From Morinoia aosen (taxonomy: Eukaryota; Arthropoda; Malacostraca; Amphipoda; Talitridae), in the NCBI GenBank assembly GCA_030386875.1, contig CM059557.1:59660514-59724513 (forward strand): a stretch of 64,000 bases of DNA. Reading direction: 5' to 3'. The notes under the pieces were generated by a model. It did no database searches, was not told where the DNA came from, and worked only from the letters and a program-made list of their open reading frames with translations. Below are positions 10,696 through 20,353 of this stretch, one piece after another; the stretch's first letter is position 1, and each line of letters starts with the position of its first letter. The translations under genes and the position numbers were made by a program.

Positions 10696-12723
10696 ATGTA
10701 TTGTGTATCAGTGTATCTCGATCTAGAAAGTGCCTATGATTGTGTTTGGCATGCAGGATTGCTATTCAAATTGTTACATTTAGGATGTGATGTACGCACT
10801 GTGAGCTGGATAAGGTCATACTTGATGGGGCGCACTGTAAGAGTTTGTGTTAACAGTGAATATTCGTCGGATAAAGTTTTAGAGTGTGGCTTGCCGCAGG
10901 GAGCAGTACTGAGCCCTATCTTATTTAATGTAATGCTGTGTGACATCCCCCAATTTAATGGAGTGAGAGTTATTTCATATGCAGATGGCATAACATTATT
11001 GTCTTGTGGATCATCACTTGCTCAAGTACAGAGAAATTTACAAAAATATTTAAATGTGTTATCTGTGTGGCTCCAAAAATGGAAATTGTCAATTAACCCA
11101 TGTAAATGTTCATACCAAGTCTTTACTTCAAAGAGACTTATACCACACATTAGCCTGAAATTGCTGAACCACCAGTTGAAGAATATTAACCAGCAAAAAG
11201 TATTAGGGGTGATCTTTGATGCACCCAAATTAACACTGCAACCACATATAAAGTACGTTAAAGCAGAATGTATGCGCAGGTTGCAAATTATGAAAGCTCT
11301 GGCAGGTGTTTCTTGGGGATCATCTCGTAAAGTTTTGCGAAATTTATATGTGTCATTTATTCGTAGCAAGTTGATATATGGCCATGTGGTGTTCCCAGAG
11401 TTTCCAGAATCTTATATGAAATCATTTAATGTTATACAAAACGCTGCTTTGAGGTATATGCTGGGAGCATGCAGGACAACTCCTGTCAGCTCTATGGAGG
11501 TGGAAGCATTTATGATGCCATTAAGGCTGTATCTTCAGTTCCTTTATATGAAATGGTGCTTGCGCGTTGTTGGAGGTCCGGTAGGTGCTAAAGAGTTGAA
11601 TTCAACCTTGGCACTTGCAAGTAACAGGCCATCAGAAACATATTCATACAGGTATTCAAACCTGTGGCGTGCCTCAAATCTCCAACATCTGCATTTGTCA
11701 TGGAGCCCACATATTCCTATTGTGTGTCCAAATGTTGACATTTCCCATGTGAAATCATTGTGCTGTCCTAGTTTTAAGTACCCTTCTGTTGTAACTGTTA
11801 ATGATCTGTTTACTGATTTTCTTGGGTGTAAATATCCTGATTTCAATGTCATATATACAGATGGGTCCAAAACAGATGGTTCTGTTGCAGCAGCTATGTA
11901 CCTACCTGTTCAGAACAAGTCAACTGCTTGGTTAATGAATCCTAATCATTCTGTAGTTGGAGCAGAGCTATTTGCTATACTACAAGCTCTGCGTTATGTT
12001 AGACTGAATAAACATTGGTTGGGGAAAACCGTTGTTCTAAGTGACTCACTTTCAGCACTGAGTATAATAAGTAATGTTTTAACTCCATCTTATAGGAATT
12101 TTTGCCATGAAATACAAATGTTAATACAAGACCTACAAGGCCAGGTTAGACTACAGTGGATTCCAGCACATTGTGGAATCCATGGTAATGAGGTTGCAGA
12201 TAAAACTGCAAAAGTGGGGCATAACAATGAAAAATCAGTGTGGACCTATCTCCATTATGAAGAGGTGCTGTCTATTTTGAAGAAGAGATTCCTGGAATGC
12301 TGGACAATTCAATGGAAGTCTAATGTGCAGAGAACCGGCAAAGGGAAATTTCTGTCAGATATGCAGAATAAACCTATTAGCAGACCTTGGTTCATGCTCC
12401 CCTCTCGCCAGCTTGAATGTGTTGTTGGTCGACTAAGAATGGGGCACGTTGGAGTCCTGGCACATCTGTATAGATTTAACATGAGTCCAACCCCAATGTG
12501 CACCACTTGTGACTGCCCTGAATCAGTTTCTCATTTTTTGTTTGAGTGCCAGAAATATATATCTCCCCGTGAAAAGTTTAAGGACGTGTGTAATGGCCTG
12601 AACATTGCATTTGACATAGGAAATGTTTTGGGATGCGGAGAGAGGCCTGTATATGTTGAAAGGAGAGTCATGTACGCATTAGCAAGCTTTTTATGTTCAA
12701 CTGGTCGATTGCTATCCCTATAG
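10696..12723 (+). pseudogene. LINE reverse transcriptase C-terminal part plus RNase H
   Basis: A 675-codon ORF from a non-LTR retrotransposon. It starts inside the palm (DLESAYDCVW) and has the LPQGAVLSPILF box near residue 66. The catalytic box reads YADG at residues 95-98 instead of YADD, so the second metal-binding aspartate is lost and the polymerase should be inactive. A complete RNase H domain follows: D389 in YTDGSK, E424 in VGAELFAI, D450 in LSDSLSAL, and the PAHCGIHGNEVAD segment. It ends with a zinc-knuckle-like CTTCDCPESVSHFLFEC. RNase H at the C-terminus points to the I superfamily; the exact clade is unclear. The first part of the ORF is joined to upstream RT sequence by a frameshift near 10700. 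Confidence 0.85.
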
Positions 12724-12793
12724 AACATAGAATATCATAAAACAATGTGTAAATTTAGTTTGATAACATTAAAAGTATGATTTGAAAAAAAAA

Positions 12794-13107
12794 AACATGA
12801 GATGTTGATAAAGCAATTAATTCTGTGAATTTTCATTGTTGAAACTGAAATGTTTTCTGTCCAATATACCTAAATGTGTATGTCAGACACTTGCTGCTGC
12901 TCTCTGCCAGTGTCAAATTTCAACCGTGCAAGACGGTCACCACCACTGGACTAGCTTCATCCAAAGGTTCTCAGGTCCAATGGTCTTCCAGCTGAGAAGA
13001 TCTGTGACTTTAAGAGGTCTCAACAAGGCCTCACCCCGATCAAGAAGAATCGCGGCAAGACTTATATCAGACTTATCAGACTTACCATTATATCAGACTT
13101 ATGCCTA
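12794..13107. other. junction between two LINEs, with a short tandem array
   Basis: No gene is seen. The sequence begins after the first LINE's A-run. At 13061-13133 the word TATATCAGACTTA recurs at least three times with variants, including a TGCCTAT repeat, and runs directly into the first readable codons of the second LINE. Confidence 0.5.
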
Positions 13108-15069
13108 TTGCCTATGCCTATTATATCAGACTTACGCGGCAAGGCATGTGGCCCTGATAAGATCCCATATGAGTTTTATAAATGTGGAGGAGAAAGTGTA
13201 GTCAGTATGTTGAAATGTTTATTTGATGAGATATGGAAGAGTGAAAGAGTACCGGATGACTGGAACACGTGTAATGTAGTTCTGTTGCATAAGGGTGGAC
13301 ATAAGAGTATGAAAGAACTTAAAAATTACAGACCAATTGCACCGGGTGACACTGTATGTAAGATATTTTGTGGTATTTTGAATGAGAGAATGAAAAATTT
13401 AGTTGAGGAATTAGGAGTCCTAGGTGAAAAACAGAATGGTTTTAGGCAAGATAGACGTGGGGAAGATAATCTGTTTGTAGCGAGTGAAATAATTGAGCGA
13501 ATGAGGAAGGATGATAAGAAGGTGTATTTAGCATTTCTGGATATCGAAAAAGCGTATGACAGAGTGGATCGGGTTAGGCTCTTTGAAGTTTTGAGAAAAG
13601 TTGGGCTTAGCAGAAAAATAGTAAAAATTGTACAAAGTCTGTATGAGAACACAAGCGCTATATACAGGTTAGGAAATTTGGAAACGGGGCAAGTGAGGAG
13701 TGTTAGAGGAGTGTGTCAGGGCTGTACTCTGTCTTTCCTGTTGTTTGGATTGTACACAGAAGAATTAGCAGTTTGACTGAGAAGGAGTGGCTTAGGACTG
13801 AAAGTTGGTAATGAGAGACTGAGCTGTTTGTTGTATGCTGATGATGTGCTTGTGGTTAGTGAATGTGGACATGAACTCCAAAGGATGCTTGACATTGTGA
13901 ACGGATATAGTACAGATTTCAAGATGAAATTCGGTGCCAACAAAAGCAAGGTTATGGTTATAAATAGTGATGAGACTGATAGAGACAGACTGTGGAATAT
14001 TGGAGAAATCAGAATAGGTAGAACAAAAGAATACAAATATCTAGGTTGTATGATAAGTGAAGATGGATGCACTAGAACTAAGGGTGAGAAAGTGGCAAAA
14101 GCTATGCAGTGGAGTGGACGATTAAGTAGCGTGGCCAGATACAGAGCAAACAAGTATGAATGTGTGAGAGGAATGTGGAAGTATGTTGCTGTACCTAGTG
14201 TCATGTATGGTATGAGTGCTTTTGCCTGGAATGGAAGTGATCTTGAAAAGCTGGATGTAATACAAAATAAGGTAGGACGGTTAGCATTGGGTGCTCCGAA
14301 ATGGACTGCTACAGAAGCCATTAGAGGTGACCTTGGGTGGAGCCTATTTTCAGAAAGAATGATGAAAGCGGTGCTGAATTATAAGGTGAGAATTGAAAGA
14401 ATGCAGAATAGCAGATGGGTAAAGCAAATTTTTGAATGGAATCTGAGTGTAAGCTATTGGGAGAAAGTGTGTTGGGGGCATGCAAGGAAGCTTAGTATGC
14501 AAAAGATTATTCATGTTAGAATTGGGAGACCTGTGGATGACTGGAGTTTAATAAATCTTGGAGGTGTAGGGCCTGAGTGGGACTGCAAGAGGTGGAAGAA
14601 AAAGATTGAGAGGCAAACAAAAGAGTATGGGTTGAATAAGTGGAGGCTTAGCATGATGCGGAAGCCTACACTTGACTGGTATATGAAAAAAGAAGCACCT
14701 AAGTTTGAGATGTTCTATGATGGTAGTTTTGGAAGTCAACTCTTGTTTGCTGTGAGATGTAAGTCATTGAGTGTGAACAGACGTACATGGAGGTGGAATG
14801 AGAATAATAACAGATTATGTCGGCAGTGTATTAGTGGAGTGGAGGAAACAATTGAGCATTTTGTGCTGGAATGTAGTAAGTATGAGCAAGCAAGAGAAAG
14901 TTTTATGAATGTGGTGCTTGAGCAGTATGGAGAGAATGAGTGGTATGCCAGATATGCTGAAAATGATTGCGGTATGAGCTGTCTTGCTGGATTGGATCAG
15001 GAGTGTAATTTGAGTATCATTGAAGCTATGAAAATGTTTCTTGTGCGTGCCTGGAGTAAGAGACAGTGA
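13108..15069 (+). pseudogene. 5'-truncated LINE reverse transcriptase with one internal stop
   Basis: One reading frame of about 653 codons, broken by a single TGA at 13774-13776. It opens at the conserved CGPDKIPYEFYK segment and continues with KNYRPIA, NGFRQDRRGEDNLF and DIEKAYDRV. After the stop come the intact catalytic box LLYADDVLVV and the C-terminal domain with a zinc-binding CRQCISGVEETIEHFVLEC. The box usually reading TLSPLLF has phenylalanine for proline. The endonuclease and ORF1 are missing, as is typical of incomplete reverse transcription. The sequence resembles the CR1/L2/Jockey side of the non-LTR tree, without RNase H; the clade is not certain. With only one stop, it looks younger than the first LINE. 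Confidence 0.85.
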
Positions 15070-15540
15070 TTAGAATGAGCCAGTCAGGTAGAATAGTCAG
15101 TAATGACCCAATATACCTGGGGATGGTGTTTTGACACACTGGCTATCCCAGTGATGCCATCCAATGGCAGCTTATGACAAGGATTGGTAGATCCTGAGTA
15201 GTTTAGTGGACAAGTCTGGTACCAGGCGCTGAACTCTTTGTGTGAAAATTGTGGAGGGAATTGTAGGCCGTTACAAAGGCCCCGACGCTGTCGGCCCTCA
15301 ATTTCAAGTTCAAGTTCTTAAAACGACCAGCCTTCTATGCTCCAATAACCACCAAAAAAAAGACAAGACTTGAAACAACCGTATCACAACGATATTGGGA
15401 TTATATTAAAGAAAACCAGTGACTTTGTGAGGAATACATCTCTTCCTCTACCTCGACTGATGATGGGTGATATTGTAAGTGTGCATGAGGGAATTGTAGG
15501 CCGTTAAAAGGGCCCCGAAACTGTCGGCCCTTGCATTTAA
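15070..15540 (+). repeat. LINE 3' region with two copies of a 50-bp foldback
   Basis: Non-coding sequence after the LINE stop. The segment GAGGGAATTGTAGGCCGTTA, followed by AAGGCC and GTCGGCC words that can fold back, occurs at 15254-15305 and again at 15487-15538 in the same orientation. Whether the second copy belongs to the LINE or to a separate repeat is open. Confidence 0.5.
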
Positions 15541-16145
15541 GTTTGGGCCCCTATTTGAGATCCTCTACACCCAGCAAAAACGTGTAATAAGTGTAAATTT
15601 ATTGTTAGATTGCTAGAGCAATTTACCAATTGAAATATTTAAAAACTTTGAAGCAGTTTTGAAATGCCTGAAGTGGGAAGTTTTGTATTATATCATTATT
15701 AGAGAACGTAAATAATTACTGAACAGCAGATAACAGAGCATTTTAAATTTTATTTGGTCAAAGTGAAGCGTGATGCAAGAATCACTAAAGGAACCCATTT
15801 AAGAACATTTTACAAGAATGACATTCTGCTCTCTGACGCATTATTTTAGAATTATTCAACTTTGAAAGTGGCTTCCGCGCGCCAAAGGAAGCGAGCAGGC
15901 AAACCAGAATTTCATCAATAACGGAAGTTAATCCTCTATTACAAACGTAAAAAGGTTGGGTCGTGAGGGGTAGCCACAGTTCTTCTAGTGAAAATTATAA
16001 ATAAAGGTTGAAAGCAACCCATAAAGGTCATGTTAATTATTGTGTTTACATCTGCTCCATGATGGCGGCTGCCGTACCGGGTGGCGCCATCTATGAGCTG
16101 ACTGTAAAGGTGACGGTACCGAGTAACGCCATCTATGAGCTGACT
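15541..16145. repeat. dispersed repeat pieces and a 2-copy tandem
   Basis: No gene. 15774-15862 matches, inverted, 24861-24955 and, directly, 27761-27832. 15955-16010 repeats sequence found at 16655-16710. At 16074-16145 a unit of about 44 bp containing CGCCATCTATGAGCTGACT occurs twice in tandem and ends at the TTAA edge of the next element. Confidence 0.55.
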
Positions 16146-16752
16146 TTAAGGACACCGTCTGGGTAGAAATCAGGATGTATGTTGATTTTCTGTTTTTATA
16201 TGCATCTTATAGAGGATTTTCTTGCGCTTCCATTGGTACTTTCTGTTAACGTCTACTCCGAATAGTGCGCCCACCAGAGGGGGGAAAAGCGATGGGGGTG
16301 GAGTGACCTTGAACCCTGCACCCCTCATTATTGGGGGTCAATTGAGCGTGTTTCTCTGCGGGAATGGCATTATAGTTCATTAATGGGCTACTCAAAGTGC
16401 TTCCATTATTTAAACGAAACATTCTAATGCCGAGTAAATATTTTGGCAAATGTTGAGGACTTGACCATAATTGATTTTTGAATTTTTGATGCCTAAATAT
16501 TGTTAATGATATCAAAAGAAACAAGTTTTCTTCAATGCACTTTTCGTCAGAAACGAGTATTTTAAAAGTTATAGCGGTAAATGAGTTACTGGAACTCAAG
16601 TGTTAGAGGCGGGAATAAATAAATAAGGGAAGCATCATTCTATTACAAATGTAAAGAGGTTGGGTCGTGAGGGGTAGCCACAGTTCTTTTAGTGAAAATT
16701 ATAAATAAAGTGAAATTCTAGTATGCATTAACATAGATAATGAGATGACGAG

Positions 16753-17635
16753 TGTCGATACCGTCGTGCGGTCGACGTGAGGGTTCGTGGAAAAGGGGCT
16801 GTCTTCTGTACAGCTACCTTTTCCGGGGGCTAGCTTTTCTTCGCAGCTGCCCTTCCTGAGGTTTGTGTGGGTACCGCCTACGCCGTAATCAGTCCGCTAG
16901 GGCAACAGAAGTAAATTCTGTTAGTGCCGAACTACGGCGGTACCGTTGTGTGTGGGGGGTGAGGTGAGTGTGGGTACCACCTACGCCGTAATAAGTCCGC
17001 TAGGGCAACAGAATTAAATTCTGTTAGTGCCGAACTACGGTGGTACCGGTAGGAAGACGAGCAACTGTCTGCGCCGTATGAGACCGGTAGGGCAACAGAC
17101 GTGAATTCTGTTAGTGCCGAACTGCGACAGCGTCTTCCTATCGACAAACTATGCGAAATAGTTCGTCCTTCTGAGGTGGCTCCTTAAACCCCTTATTAGG
17201 CGAAGTGTCGTATAAGACTAAAGCCTGTGTCAACAATGAGAAAGGAAACTCTTTTGACCTCAGGGTGTGACTTGTTTAATGCTGAATCTCTTTGAAGTCC
17301 CTATCACATACACTGATATATTTTAACAAAGACAGTGATTTATTTTATATTGCAAAAATAGTGCATACAGACGTGAGCTACTGCATAACAGGGTACAACA
17401 CTCAAAATTGCATTTAAAATATTAGTCGTATTTAGCTAGATAACACAAGAAACATTGGAATATCGCCATGTAATACAAATGATATTTAAGGGCTAACTAA
17501 AGTAAATGCACAAACGCAACATCAGCACGGGGAAATAGATAAGTCGGCGTTCAGAGAGCTGGACACATGAAGAAAATACTTAAGATTATGGGTAACTAAC
17601 ACAAAAAGGCTCGACAACCCCTGTGCGGCCTGACA
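16753..17635 (-). repeat. 3' LTR of the Gmr1-like element
   Basis: 883 bp, aligned end to end with 22248-23131. On the sense strand it starts TGTCAGGCCGCACAGG and ends GGTATCGACA. Three tandem foldback modules lie at 16869-17139. The inner neighbour on the sense strand, just before this LTR, is CCCTCCCCCGGGCG, which is pyrimidine-rich and not the purine tract expected for plus-strand priming. Confidence 0.93.
16869..17139. repeat. three tandem foldback modules in the 3' LTR
   Basis: Module 1 (16869-16944) has the outer stem GGTACCGCC/GGCGGTACC. Module 2 (16973-17047) has GGTACCACC/GGTGGTACC. Module 3 (17051-17139) has AGGAAGACG/CGTCTTCCT. Each encloses a conserved core with an inner hairpin (ACAGAA...TTCTGT in modules 1 and 2, ACAGA...TCTGT in module 3) bracketed by GGCA...TGCC. 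The stems of modules 1 and 2 differ by a paired G-C to A-T exchange, and module 3 has a wholly different but still complementary outer stem, as expected if pairing is maintained. Function is unknown. Confidence 0.8.
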
Positions 17636-17657
17636 CGCCCGGGGGAGGGTGTCTCTG

Positions 17658-19799
17658 CTACGATTGCCGAGACAGGAAATCTGCAAGGTGGTTGTCGACT
17701 CCCGGAAGGTGTTCTGCTCGGAACCTGAAAAGGCTGAAATACAAAGCCCAGCGTTTCAATCGAGGGTTCAACTTGTCTGCCTGTTGCAAATAAAGGAGCG
17801 GTCGATGGTCGGTTTGTAACACAAATTCTCGTCCATACAGGTAGACCTCAAACTTCTGTAGAGCCCAGTAGATGCTTAACGCTTCTTTTTCAATGGTAGA
17901 ATAGTTTATTTCTGCTCCTCTCAGTCGACGTGAAGCATATGGTACCGGCGCGTAGTGACGGAAGTCTCGTTTGCTTGGCTGGAGAAGAGCTGCTCCAAGC
18001 CCAGTTTGGGAGGCATCTGTCCTCAGAATGAAAGGACATCTGGGGTCTGGTAACTGTAAGACCGGTCTCTTGACTAACGCTGTCTTCAAACTTTCGAACA
18101 GATCTTCTGTTGTATCGGCCCAAGGTATTTGTTCTGGGGAGTTCTTCTTTAGGAAATCATGGAGTTTAGATGTCAGTTGAGAGTAGTTAGGAATGTACTG
18201 TTGGTAGTACCCAACTGTACCGAGAAAACTTCGGAGCTCCCGTTTGGTTTTTGGGAGTGGAGCCGATTTCAAGGCTTCGACTCGGTTCTCCAGAGGCTGG
18301 ATCTGATTACTGCTCAGTTGATGACCCAAATACTGGAGGCTGTCAAATCCGAATTCGCATTTTGACGGCTTTGCCTTAAGGCCATGTCGAGAGAGAGCTT
18401 CGAACAGTTTAGCTAATGCTGTGCAATGATCTTCCCAGGTTGTCGAGGCGATTAAGATGTCGTCCATGTAGACCTCGGTGTCTTGCTGTCCTGCAGTGAC
18501 TTGACGTATAAGGCGGGAAAAAGTGGCTGGAGCATTTGCTAGGCCGAAAGGCAGTACGTTGAATTCATAGAGGCCAGACCTAGTTTTGAAGGCGGTGTAT
18601 TGGCGGGACTCAGGGTGTAGAGGTACTTGCCAATATCCACTGGTCAGATCCATTTTGCTGAATATTGTTTTGCCAGCTAAATTGGTGAAAATAGCAGTGG
18701 TGTCTGCTATCGGCTCGGCATCGAATACTGTCTGGCTGTTGAGGTGCCTGCAGTCCAGACAAAATCGGTGGGTTCCGTCTTTCTTCCGGACAGCAAGGAG
18801 CGGTGAATAGTAAGGTGATGTGGATGGCGTCACGATTCCCATCTTCATCCACTTCTCTAAACTTGACCGCAGTTCAGGCTCCAGCGCTATGGGAAGTGGA
18901 TACGAATGTTGAAGTCGAAAACTGGAAGGGTCCTTCAATTTTATTTCATGAACTGCCGTGCTGGTTCTTCCGGGAGTATCTGTGAAAAGATCGCGATATT
19001 CTTCAAGTAGTTCCTGGAGTTCTGAGCGTTGTGTTGTAGTCAAAGTAGAGGAGATGAGACAGTCTTCAATGGTTTCTCCGACGGGTGACGGTATCTCTGG
19101 TTCTTTCCGTTCGAGTTCTTCTTCTTCGCAGGTAGGTTCTAGGGCGAGGCCAACCGCTGCAAATGCTTCCTCTACTCTCTCGTCGTCCTCCTCGCGATCT
19201 GTCTCGCTTGGTGAGGCGGAACTTTGCTGCTCCCGGTCGTGGTACTGGCGAAGGAGGTTGATGTGATAAACTTTGTTGTTTCCCTCCACGTCCAATGTAT
19301 AGGTATAGGTTCCCAGGCGTGATTTCACTGTATAGGGACCTTTCCAAGTCATAAGTAGCTTCTTTCGAGAATCGGGCAGAAATACGAGGACTTTATCTCC
19401 TTGCTTTAGAGTTCGCATCTTGGTACGTCTGTTGAAGAACTTGGCGCTTTTCTCTTGGCTCCTGTTTAGATTCTCGCGAGCAATTTTACATGTTTCTTTC
19501 AATCGGTGCTTCATTTCCATCAAATACTGAGCAGTGCTCGTGTCGTCTTGCAAGCTACCATCGGTCCAGCATTCCTTGAGCACGGTTAAAGGTCCACGGA
19601 CGCGATGGCCGTAGATGAGTTCGAAAGGAGAATACCCGGTTGAGGCCTGAGGAGCGTCTCGATAAGCAAAAAGGAGTGAAGGCAGATACAGGTCCCAATC
19701 TCGCGGCTGTTCTACGGCTAACTTCCGCAACATGACTTTGAGCGTACCATTGAAGCGTTCGACTATGCCGTTCGATTGGGCATGGTATAATGGCGTCAA
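17658..19799 (-). CDS. Integrase C-terminus, reverse transcriptase and RNase H in one ORF
   Basis: An uninterrupted 713-codon frame. Residues 1-60 are the end of the integrase core, with catalytic glutamate E14 in NGIVERFNGT. The GPY/F module (WKGPYTVKS, near 152-160, and YHINLLRQY near 178-186) closes the integrase. A charged linker (190-240) leads straight into a Ty3/gypsy reverse transcriptase: DLTSGYWQVPL near 384, FGLANAPATF near 418 and intact YMDD at 444-447. RNase H follows with D595, E638, D664 and D702, all present. The ORF ends about 20 bp before the 3' LTR, so nothing follows RNase H. The true start is upstream across a frameshift near 19870; the ATG at 19799 is internal to integrase. 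All visible RT and RNase H catalytic residues are intact. Confidence 0.93.
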   Translation of the reverse strand: MTPLYHAQSNGIVERFNGTLKVMLRKLAVEQPRDWDLYLPSLLFAYRDAPQASTGYSPFELIYGHRVRGPLTVLKECWTDGSLQDDTSTAQYLMEMKHRLKETCKIARENLNRSQEKSAKFFNRRTKMRTLKQGDKVLVFLPDSRKKLLMTWKGPYTVKSRLGTYTYTLDVEGNNKVYHINLLRQYHDREQQSSASPSETDREEDDERVEEAFAAVGLALEPTCEEEELERKEPEIPSPVGETIEDCLISSTLTTTQRSELQELLEEYRDLFTDTPGRTSTAVHEIKLKDPSSFRLQHSYPLPIALEPELRSSLEKWMKMGIVTPSTSPYYSPLLAVRKKDGTHRFCLDCRHLNSQTVFDAEPIADTTAIFTNLAGKTIFSKMDLTSGYWQVPLHPESRQYTAFKTRSGLYEFNVLPFGLANAPATFSRLIRQVTAGQQDTEVYMDDILIASTTWEDHCTALAKLFEALSRHGLKAKPSKCEFGFDSLQYLGHQLSSNQIQPLENRVEALKSAPLPKTKRELRSFLGTVGYYQQYIPNYSQLTSKLHDFLKKNSPEQIPWADTTEDLFESLKTALVKRPVLQLPDPRCPFILRTDASQTGLGAALLQPSKRDFRHYAPVPYASRRLRGAEINYSTIEKEALSIYWALQKFEVYLYGREFVLQTDHRPLLYLQQADKLNPRLKRWALYFSLFRFRAEHLPGVDNHLADFLSRQS

Positions 19800-19822
19800 T
19801 CGGTGCAGGATACCGACGAGTT

Positions 19823-20353
19823 TCAGGAAAGCTTCGAAGGTTGCAGCTGTGAACTGAGTGCCGTTGTCGCTGTTAGCGTGTGAGGGAAACCAACTCTGCT
19901 GCAGATTTCGAGTAGCTCCTGGGCGACTGTTTCTGCATCTATATGTCTGAGCGGGGCTGCGTCTGCGTACCGAGTTGCTTGGTCCACCACGGTGAGAATG
20001 TATCGGTGGCCACGTGCCGAAGCTGGTTGTAATGGGCCTACCAAATCAACACTGAGCGCGGAGAATGGAGTGGTGATCGGTGGGGTTGAGATAGGTGCCT
20101 TTCTTGGTCGAGATGGAGCGTGCGTCTGGCAGGTATGGCAGGAGTGACAGTATTGGACCACATCTTTTGCTAGGGACGGCCAATAAAAATCGCGTTCTAG
20201 TCGAGCCTGAGTCTTCTTTTGGGAATAATGGCCAGCAAGTGGATTGTCATGAGCCATTTCCAAGATTTGTGGGCGCACGCTTGCAGGTGCTACAAGTTGA
20301 TGAGTTTCCTGACCGTCTCGTAACGTTTTCCGATGGAGAATGCCGTCATGGAG
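19823..20353 (-). pseudogene. Integrase N-terminal and core part
   Basis: Reading from just after the stop at 20354, the frame gives LHDGILHRKTLRDG. Next is the zinc-binding domain (histidines in MAHDNPLAGHY, cysteines in YCHSCHTC), then the core with the first catalytic aspartate in SVDLVGPL and a conserved VVDQATRYADA segment. Near 19870 a single-base loss shifts the frame; beyond it the second catalytic aspartate (SDNGTQF in the shifted frame) leads into the 19799 ORF. The frame is shared with gag-protease upstream. Confidence 0.88.

Larger units (their letters stand above)
10025..12793 (+). mobile_element. 5'-truncated LINE with RNase H (I-type), interrupted by a SINE
   Basis: The recognisable part starts near 10108 with the reverse transcriptase segment KPNKDHSTVEGYRPITLLPC. 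It is broken at about 10203 by a SINE, resumes near 10535 with MERLVKNRLEHLLE and GFRKGRSTNDA, shifts frame, and continues in the long ORF 10696-12723. After the stop there is a short AT-rich 3' end finishing in an A-run at 12784-12793. The endonuclease and ORF1 are missing. Confidence 0.85.

Noticed and set aside
11544..11870. 108-codon minus-strand frame
   Set aside because: Antisense to the RNase H-bearing LINE ORF; no domain.
13716..14321. 201-codon minus-strand open frame
   Set aside because: It lies opposite the LINE reverse transcriptase, whose motifs are unambiguous; the frame has no domain and is a shadow.
16932..17147. Repetitive 71-codon frame with SSALTEF repeats as a small protein
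   Set aside because: It is the translation of the hairpin modules within the LTR and has no independent support.
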